From: CAYTEO01 sp964436825
GTDB lineage: Bacteria > Krumholzibacteriota > Krumholzibacteriia > LZORAL124-64-63
Reading direction: 5' to 3'
Length of the DNA: 11,218 bases
NCBI GenBank assembly: GCA_964436825.1
Contig: CAYTEO010000064.1
Coordinates: forward strand, 1-11,218
The notes under the pieces were generated by a model. It ran no database searches, was not told the origin of the DNA, and worked only from the letters and a program-made list of their open reading frames with translations. A program made the position numbers and the translations under genes. This document shows, piece after piece, positions 7,702-11,218 of the stretch; the first letter of the stretch is position 1; every line of letters starts with the position of its first letter.

Positions 7702-7711
7702 TAGGAGGTGA
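7702..7711 (+). promoter_or_regulatory. Near-perfect Shine-Dalgarno site before the micro-ORF
   Basis: TAGGAGGTGA is an almost complete complement of the 16S rRNA 3' end, better than most sites in this window. The AGGAGG core lies 8 nt before ATG 7717 and 5 nt before an in-frame GTG at 7714. GGAGGTG (7704-7710) can pair with CACCTCT (7663-7669), which could mask the site in one fold. Confidence 0.6.
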
Positions 7712-7716
7712 GAGTG

Positions 7717-7761
7717 ATGCTCGACTTCATCCTCGGTCTGTTCTGGAAGTGGGAGTGGTAA
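7717..7761 (+). CDS. Candidate 14-residue peptide MLDFILGLFWKWEW
   Basis: This 14-codon ORF encodes a hydrophobic first half (LDFILGLF) and a Trp-rich end (WKWEW), with TGG codons at 7744, 7750 and 7756. It is supported by the near-perfect Shine-Dalgarno site at correct spacing and by its central position inside the candidate RNA; codon statistics cannot help at this length. The stop TAA lies in the loop of a small hairpin (GTGG-TAA-CCAC). It may be a leader peptide sensing Trp supply or ribosome progress, or a small membrane-active peptide. It may also be chance within a structured RNA. It resembles a trp leader only in its clustered Trp codons; no trp genes follow. The next gene is HD-GYP. 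Confidence 0.45.
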   Translation: MLDFILGLFWKWEW

Positions 7762-7768
7762 CCACCCC
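7751..7768 (+). other. Hairpin over the micro-ORF stop codon
   Basis: GGG (7751-7753) and GTGG (7755-7758) pair with CCAC (7762-7765) and CCC (7766-7768), with one bulged A and the TAA stop as the loop. A terminating ribosome would melt it and would cover bases up to near 7774, where the 3' strand of the long-range helix begins. No T-run follows directly, so it is not a terminator by itself. Confidence 0.45.
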
Positions 7769-7777
7769 TTGATCTGA

Positions 7778-7797
7778 CACGCCGGTTCCTTTTTTTC
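7778..7797 (+). terminator. Possible terminator end of the candidate RNA
   Basis: CACGCCGGTTCC followed at once by seven T (7790-7796) has the shape of the descending arm and U-tract of an intrinsic terminator. Its partner arm is about 150 nt upstream at 7613-7624. Termination would depend on the interior folding first, so it could be conditional. Confidence 0.4.
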
Positions 7798-7804
7798 TCC
7801 AGGG

Positions 7805-7833
7805 TTGGCGCGGCCGGCCGATGCTTTTTAACA
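7805..7833 (+). promoter_or_regulatory. Possible promoter for the HD-GYP-purM genes
   Basis: TTGGCG at 7805-7810 and TTAACA at 7828-7833 are separated by 17 bp, just after the T-run. The -10 region (CTTTTTAACA) is AT-rich against a GC-rich background. A start near 7840 would leave about 50 nt of leader before GTG 7892. The match is partial. Confidence 0.4.
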
Positions 7834-7895
7834 TGGAACAAGATCGCTCGTTCGAACCAGGGCGCTTCTCTTCCGACGCGAGGTGGCGGCAGTGA
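7833..7895 (+). other. Possible short leader ORF overlapping the HD-GYP start
   Basis: An ORF from ATG 7833 (or 7821) runs 20 codons as MEQDRSFEPGRFSSDARWRQ and stops at TGA 7893-7895, overlapping the GTG start at 7892 as GTGA. The overlap is typical of translational coupling, but no ribosome site precedes either ATG, and if the promoter at 7805-7833 is used the ATG would be upstream of the transcript start. Weak candidate. Confidence 0.15.
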
Positions 7896-9265
7896 CAGAG
7901 CGCGGTAAACGGCGCTCCCTGGCCTTCAGTCTCTTCTACGGCTCGGTCGTCCTGGCCGGGGCCGGTCTGGTGACCTTTCTGGCACTGGTGTACCCGCCCC
8001 CCACGCGCCCGTGGGTCGACTGGCTGATCTTCCTGGCGGTCGTCCTGTTCGCCGACGCGATGCTGGCCGAGAACCAGGGCCAGGGCGGCGGCCGGATCCT
8101 CTCGACGCGGTCCCTCGACCTGTCCATGGTCGCCGTTTTCGGCCCGCTGGTCGCGGCCTCGGTCGAGATCGTCCAGACGCTGCTGCGCGGCCTGGTCCTG
8201 CGGACGATTCCTCCCATCAAGGCGATCTTCAACGCCGCCATGCTGGCCATCGCCGCCGGTTGCGCCGGTCTGGTCTACGCGGCCCTGCCGTGGCACGACC
8301 GCTTCGAAGGTCCCCTGTTCCTGCTGCCGCTGCTGGCCGCCCTGGTCGTCTACGCCGCCCTCAACGCCCTGATCGTCACGACGATCACGGCCCTGGACCG
8401 GGGTGCATCCCTGCGCGAGGTCTGGTACCGCGACTTCAGCACCGGGGTCGGCGCCAGCATCCTGGAGCTGCCGTTCGCCGCCATGATCGTCCTGCTCTAC
8501 GAGCAGGCGGGGTCCTGGACCGTCGTGGTCTACCTGCCGGTCGTCTGGATGATCCACCAGCTGACCCACTCCTACCGGGAGCAGCGCAAGGCTCACCTGA
8601 CCTCGATCGCCGTCCTGGCGACGACCCTCGAGGCCGACGAGCCGTACACCCACGGCCACAGCTACCGCGTCTCCCAGTACGCCCTGCGGATCGGCCGCGC
8701 CATGGGGATGAGCCCGCGCGAGCTGGAGATCCTGGAGATCGGCGGGCTGCTGCACGACGTGGGCAAGATCGCCATCACCAACGACATCGTCTGCAAGCCG
8801 GGCCGGCTGACCGACGAGGAGTTCAGCATCATGGCCGAGCATCCGGCCATCGGCGCCCGCATCGTCGAGCAGATCGACTACTACGCCGACGCGGTCGACC
8901 TGGTGCGGCACCATCACGAGCGTCCCGACGGCAAGGGCTACCCGGACGGGCTGACCGACGAGGAGATCAGTCTCGGGGCGGCCATCCTGAACGTCTGCGA
9001 CGCCTTCGACGCCATGACCAGCGACCGCTCCTACCGCCAGGCGCTGCCGCTGGAGAAGGCCCTCGCCGAGCTGCGGAGGTACCGCGGCACCCAGTTCCGC
9101 AGCGACGTCGTCGACACGGTCCTGGAGCTCCACGCGCGCGGCGAGTTCGGGATCATTCCCGACTCCGCCGTCCAGGACGTCATCCGGCAGATCCAGCGCG
9201 GCAGGGTCGGCGGCCGGCCGACGATCGCCGAGGAGATCCCCGAGGTCGAGATCCATGAAGTATAG
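7892..9265 (+). CDS. Membrane-anchored HD-GYP domain protein, probable c-di-GMP phosphodiesterase
   Basis: HD-GYP enzymes hydrolyse cyclic di-GMP. The 457-residue product has about six hydrophobic segments in residues 7 to about 225, a membrane sensor resembling other MASE-type domains, then a linker and the catalytic domain. Catalytic residues are all present: His256 in HGHSYRVS, His288-Asp289 in LLHDVGK, His341-His342 and the signature HHERPDGKGYP at 341-351 with GYP at 349-351, and Asp370 in VCDAFDAMTSDRSYR. It should be an active metal-dependent enzyme. No GGDEF or EAL domain is present. GTG 7892 is chosen because GAGGTG (7880-7885) lies 6 nt upstream; the GTG at 7883, adding three codons, is within that site. 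It overlaps purM by 11 nt, so the two are probably one transcript. The signal sensed is unknown. Confidence 0.93.
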   Translation: MTERGKRRSLAFSLFYGSVVLAGAGLVTFLALVYPPPTRPWVDWLIFLAVVLFADAMLAENQGQGGGRILSTRSLDLSMVAVFGPLVAASVEIVQTLLRGLVLRTIPPIKAIFNAAMLAIAAGCAGLVYAALPWHDRFEGPLFLLPLLAALVVYAALNALIVTTITALDRGASLREVWYRDFSTGVGASILELPFAAMIVLLYEQAGSWTVVVYLPVVWMIHQLTHSYREQRKAHLTSIAVLATTLEADEPYTHGHSYRVSQYALRIGRAMGMSPRELEILEIGGLLHDVGKIAITNDIVCKPGRLTDEEFSIMAEHPAIGARIVEQIDYYADAVDLVRHHHERPDGKGYPDGLTDEEISLGAAILNVCDAFDAMTSDRSYRQALPLEKALAELRRYRGTQFRSDVVDTVLELHARGEFGIIPDSAVQDVIRQIQRGRVGGRPTIAEEIPEVEIHEV

Positions 9266-10271
9266 CGACAGCGGCGTCGACATCGACGCGGCCCAGAAGG
9301 CGTTGCGGTCCGCCCGCGAGGCCATCCGCAGCACCTGGGACCAGCGCGTCCGCAGTGACCTGGGCGCCTTCGGCGGCCTGTACGAGCCCGAGCCGGGCGG
9401 GCCCCTGCTGGTGGCCAGCGTCGACGGCGTGGGGACGAAGGTCAAGGTCGCCGCCCTGGCCGGTCGCTACGACACCGTCGGGCAGGACCTGGTCAACCAC
9501 TGCGTCGACGACATCCTGGTCCAGGGTGCCGAGCCGCTCTTCTTCCTCGACTACTTCGCCACCGGCTCGCTGCAGCCGGGGATGCTGGAGGAGATCCTCG
9601 CCGGCTTCGTCCGCGCCTGCCGCGAGAACGGGTGCGCCCTGCTGGGTGGCGAGACGGCCGAGATGCCGGGCGTCTACCAGGGCAGCGAGTTCGACCTCGC
9701 CGGCTGCATCGTCGGCCGGGTTGCCCCGGAGCACCTGCTGGACGGCAGCGCCATCCGTGCCGGCGACGCCGTCTGGGGGCTGCCCAGCAGCGGCCTGCAC
9801 ACCAACGGCTATTCCCTGGCCCGCCGGGTCCTGCTGGAGAAGGCCGGCTGGTCGGTCGACACCTACCGCCCTGAGCTGGGCACGACCGTCGGCGAGGCCC
9901 TGTTGGCCGTCCACCGCAGCTACCTGGGTGAGCTGCGCTCCCTCTGGTCGGCGCTGGGACGCGCCGCCGTCCACGGGATGGCCCACATCACCGGCGGCGG
10001 TTTCGTCGACAACGTGCCGCGGGTCGTTCCCGACGGGCTCTGCGTCCGGATCGACACGGCGGCCTGGGAACCGCCGGCCCTGTTCCGCCTGCTGGCGGAG
10101 CTGGGGGAGATCGACCGGGCCGAGATGTACCGGGTGTTCAACATGGGGATCGGCATGGTCCTGGTCGTCGACGCGGAGGTCCCCACGGCTCCCCTGCGCG
10201 AGGTCGGCGCCCTGCACCTGGGCGAGGTCGTCGCAGGCGACCGGAAGGTCGACCTGGGGCTGTCGGCCTGA
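9255..10271 (+). CDS. purM: Phosphoribosylformylglycinamidine cyclo-ligase (AIR synthetase)
   Basis: PurM closes the imidazole ring of FGAM using ATP to make aminoimidazole ribonucleotide, the fifth step of purine synthesis. The 338-residue product has the family order: YSDSGVDIDA at the N terminus, VASVDGVGTKVK (Val59-Gly-Thr-Lys), NHCVDDILVQGAEPLFFLDY, GGETAEMPG at 131-139, SSGLHTNGYSLAR, MAHITGGGF and FNMGIGM. Length and motifs are normal. ATG 9255 has GAGG about 9 nt upstream within the end of the HD-GYP gene, which it overlaps by 11 nt. No other purine genes are nearby, an unusual isolated position paired with a c-di-GMP enzyme. A hairpin terminator follows 6 nt after the stop. Confidence 0.96.
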   Translation: MKYSDSGVDIDAAQKALRSAREAIRSTWDQRVRSDLGAFGGLYEPEPGGPLLVASVDGVGTKVKVAALAGRYDTVGQDLVNHCVDDILVQGAEPLFFLDYFATGSLQPGMLEEILAGFVRACRENGCALLGGETAEMPGVYQGSEFDLAGCIVGRVAPEHLLDGSAIRAGDAVWGLPSSGLHTNGYSLARRVLLEKAGWSVDTYRPELGTTVGEALLAVHRSYLGELRSLWSALGRAAVHGMAHITGGGFVDNVPRVVPDGLCVRIDTAAWEPPALFRLLAELGEIDRAEMYRVFNMGIGMVLVVDAEVPTAPLREVGALHLGEVVAGDRKVDLGLSA

Positions 10272-10277
10272 TCCAGC

Positions 10278-10306
10278 CTGTCCCGCCGCCGGGACAGCCT
10301 CCTTTC
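10278..10306 (+). terminator. Hairpin terminator after purM
   Basis: CTGTCCCG (10278-10285) pairs with CGGGACAG (10290-10297), an 8-bp perfect stem with a 4-nt loop, 6 nt past the purM stop. It is followed by pyrimidines with a short TTT (CCTCCTTTCTCC) rather than a clean T-run. This fits an imperfect intrinsic terminator ending the HD-GYP-purM transcript. Confidence 0.65.
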
Positions 10307-10490
10307 TCCCTGCCCCGCCGTCCTTTCCTCATCCATCATGCTCTTTCCTGTGATCCGGTGTCCGGGTAGCGCCGGTGGCCGGTGTGCAGGCCAGCCACGT
10401 CGATCCCGCTCCCGGGCCGGCCGGACGACGTTTCCGCGCTTCCGGTCGCGATGGTGCGCTTCCTGCAGGAACGGCGGCGGGAGGTGCATC

Positions 10491-11218
10491 ATGGAACTGG
10501 TGGCGCTGATGCGGGAGGAGATGCTGGAATTTCCCCACGGCGGGGCCGACGCCGCCTGGCTGGTTCGGATCGACGGCGCGCCGGAGCGACCGGTGCTGCG
10601 CGCTCTCTGGAGCGTGGAGCCGGGAGCGGGGGAACCGGTCACGCCGTCGCTTCCCGTCTCCCTGCTGCCGGGAATCCATGCCCTGCTCGCCGCACCGCCC
10701 GGGACGTGGCGCACGACGACGGCGGACGGGGGGCGGCGCTGGCTGCTGACGGGGATCGCGCCCGCCGCCGGGGGGGTGGAGGGGACCAGCGGCGTCCTGG
10801 CCGTCCGCCACCTGGACGATCCGGCCTGGGGAGACGCCGCCCGGCGCTGGATGGCCGCCACCGCCCGGAGGCTCGTCCCCGTGCTCGCCGAGGCAGGCGG
10901 GCGCCTCGTCGCCCCGCCCCGCCAGCCGAGCCTGTTTCCCGACGTGCCGGCGACACGGCCGCCGGGAGGGCGCAGGCGTCCCGGGCGGCGCGTCCTGCCC
11001 CTGCCCCGGGTCCGCTACGGGACCGGCCTGCCGGGCATCGTCGGCATCTCGCGGGAGCTGCGCGAGTGCTGCGAGACGATCCGTTCGGTCGCCCCCACCC
11101 AGGTCAACGTCCTGATCCACGGCGAGAGCGGGACCGGCAAGGAGGTCCTGGCGCGGGCCCTCCACCGGCTCAGCGCCCGACGCGACGGGCCGCTGGTGGG
11201 GGTCAACTGCGCCGCCCT
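10491..11218 (+). CDS. Sigma-54-dependent transcriptional activator, 3'-truncated by window edge
   Basis: An enhancer-binding protein that hydrolyses ATP to open sigma-54 promoters. The 242 visible residues run off the window with no stop. Residues 1 to about 130 form a divergent globular region (DAAWLVRIDGAPERPVLRALW) that may be GAF-like, followed by a Pro/Arg-rich linker to about 175. The AAA+ domain begins at about residue 182 (GIVGISRELRECCETIRSV), with Walker A GESGTGKE at 211-218 and VNCAA near the end. The GAFTGA loop and DNA-binding domain lie outside. GGGAGGTG at 10479-10486 supports ATG 10491; the same frame is open upstream to ATG 10338 but has no ribosome site and a non-protein-like Arg/Ser/Cys composition. 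It stands alone after the purM terminator. The sensed signal is unknown. Confidence 0.9.
   Translation, partial: MELVALMREEMLEFPHGGADAAWLVRIDGAPERPVLRALWSVEPGAGEPVTPSLPVSLLPGIHALLAAPPGTWRTTTADGGRRWLLTGIAPAAGGVEGTSGVLAVRHLDDPAWGDAARRWMAATARRLVPVLAEAGGRLVAPPRQPSLFPDVPATRPPGGRRRPGRRVLPLPRVRYGTGLPGIVGISRELRECCETIRSVAPTQVNVLIHGESGTGKEVLARALHRLSARRDGPLVGVNCAA

Larger units (their letters stand above)
7611..7797 (+). ncRNA. Candidate structured RNA closed by a long-range helix and T-run
   Basis: Bases 7613-7624 (GGAACCGGTGTG) pair with 7778-7789 (CACGCCGGTTCC) as 12 continuous pairs including one G-U; after one mismatch CAG (7626-7628) pairs with CTG (7774-7776). The 3' strand abuts T7 (7790-7796), as in an intrinsic terminator, but with about 150 nt enclosed. 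Inside, GACCGATGAG (7630-7639) can pair with 7726-7738 around a 3-nt bulge, AGCGGAG (7656-7662) pairs with CTCTGCT (7666-7672) around a 3-nt loop, GTGG (7680-7683) pairs with CCAC (7692-7695), and a hairpin covers the micro-ORF stop (7751-7768). No promoter is evident directly upstream, so it may be the 3' end of the preceding transcript or a leader for the HD-GYP gene. It resembles no known RNA class I could recall. All pairings were made by eye. Confidence 0.5.

Noticed and set aside
7697..7720. Resemblance of ATAGGAGGTGAGAG to the conserved AGAGGTGC block of the lysine riboswitch
   Set aside because: The other invariant lysine-riboswitch blocks (such as GCCGAAG) are absent; the match is explained by a Shine-Dalgarno sequence.
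7805..7825. Sigma-54 promoter (TTGGCGCG...ATGC)
   Set aside because: The GG-to-GC spacing is about 16 nt instead of the required 12, so a sigma-70-like reading is preferred.
7597..7891. c-di-GMP riboswitch before the HD-GYP gene
   Set aside because: The GEMM-type conserved core and tetraloop/receptor sequences are not visible on reading the plus strand, so the functional fit alone is not enough.
10338..10490. Upstream extension of the sigma-54 activator to ATG 10338
   Set aside because: No ribosome site precedes it and the added residues are Arg/Ser/Cys-rich noise; ATG 10491 has a strong GGGAGGTG site.

Overview
The window is GC-rich bacterial chromosome in which every supported gene lies on the + strand. 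Most of it is housekeeping: glyA (5' end missing), nrdR, tatC, a trans-polyprenyl diphosphate synthase gene, rsfS, argS, a PfkB-family kinase gene, a two-domain gene of unknown function, an HD-GYP membrane protein gene, purM, and the start of a sigma-54 activator gene (3' end missing). Genes are closely packed and often overlap. There are no mobile elements, tRNAs, rRNAs or CRISPR arrays. The taxon cannot be fixed from sequence alone. The high GC, strong Shine-Dalgarno sites, single polyprenyl synthase, membrane HD-GYP protein and sigma-54 activator would fit an FCB-type lineage (Krumholzibacteriota/Eisenbacteria-like), a deltaproteobacterium-like lineage or a deep Firmicute. I hold this only loosely.

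Layout. Positions 2-2312 hold glyA-nrdR-tatC, one-carbon metabolism, control of ribonucleotide reductase and Tat export, with 9-nt spacing followed by a 23-nt overlap. Positions 2371-6544 hold polyprenyl synthase, rsfS, argS and the PfkB kinase. A possible promoter lies at the tatC/polyprenyl synthase junction, rsfS and argS share an ATGA, and the kinase starts at a GTG inside the end of argS. Positions 6673-7596 encode the unknown two-domain protein behind a possible promoter of its own. Positions 7597-7891 are the least ordinary stretch. Positions 7892-10271 hold the HD-GYP gene and purM, which overlap by 11 nt and end in a hairpin terminator. Positions 10491-11218 begin the sigma-54 activator.

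The non-coding stretch 7597-7891 is the most interesting part. Two segments about 150 nt apart (7613-7624 and 7778-7789) can form a 12-bp helix whose 3' end touches a run of seven T. Inside it are further possible helices, a 10-bp direct repeat, an almost perfect Shine-Dalgarno sequence and a 14-codon ORF (MLDFILGLFWKWEW) with three Trp codons in its last five. This looks like a structured RNA or leader-peptide switch between the unknown gene and the HD-GYP gene. It matches no RNA class I could recognise from memory, and only comparative analysis can confirm it.

Two further points deserve attention. ArgS has Asn-Val-Val-Ser where the class I HIGH motif should be. The unknown protein has conserved-looking N- and C-terminal domains joined by a Pro/Gly-rich linker.
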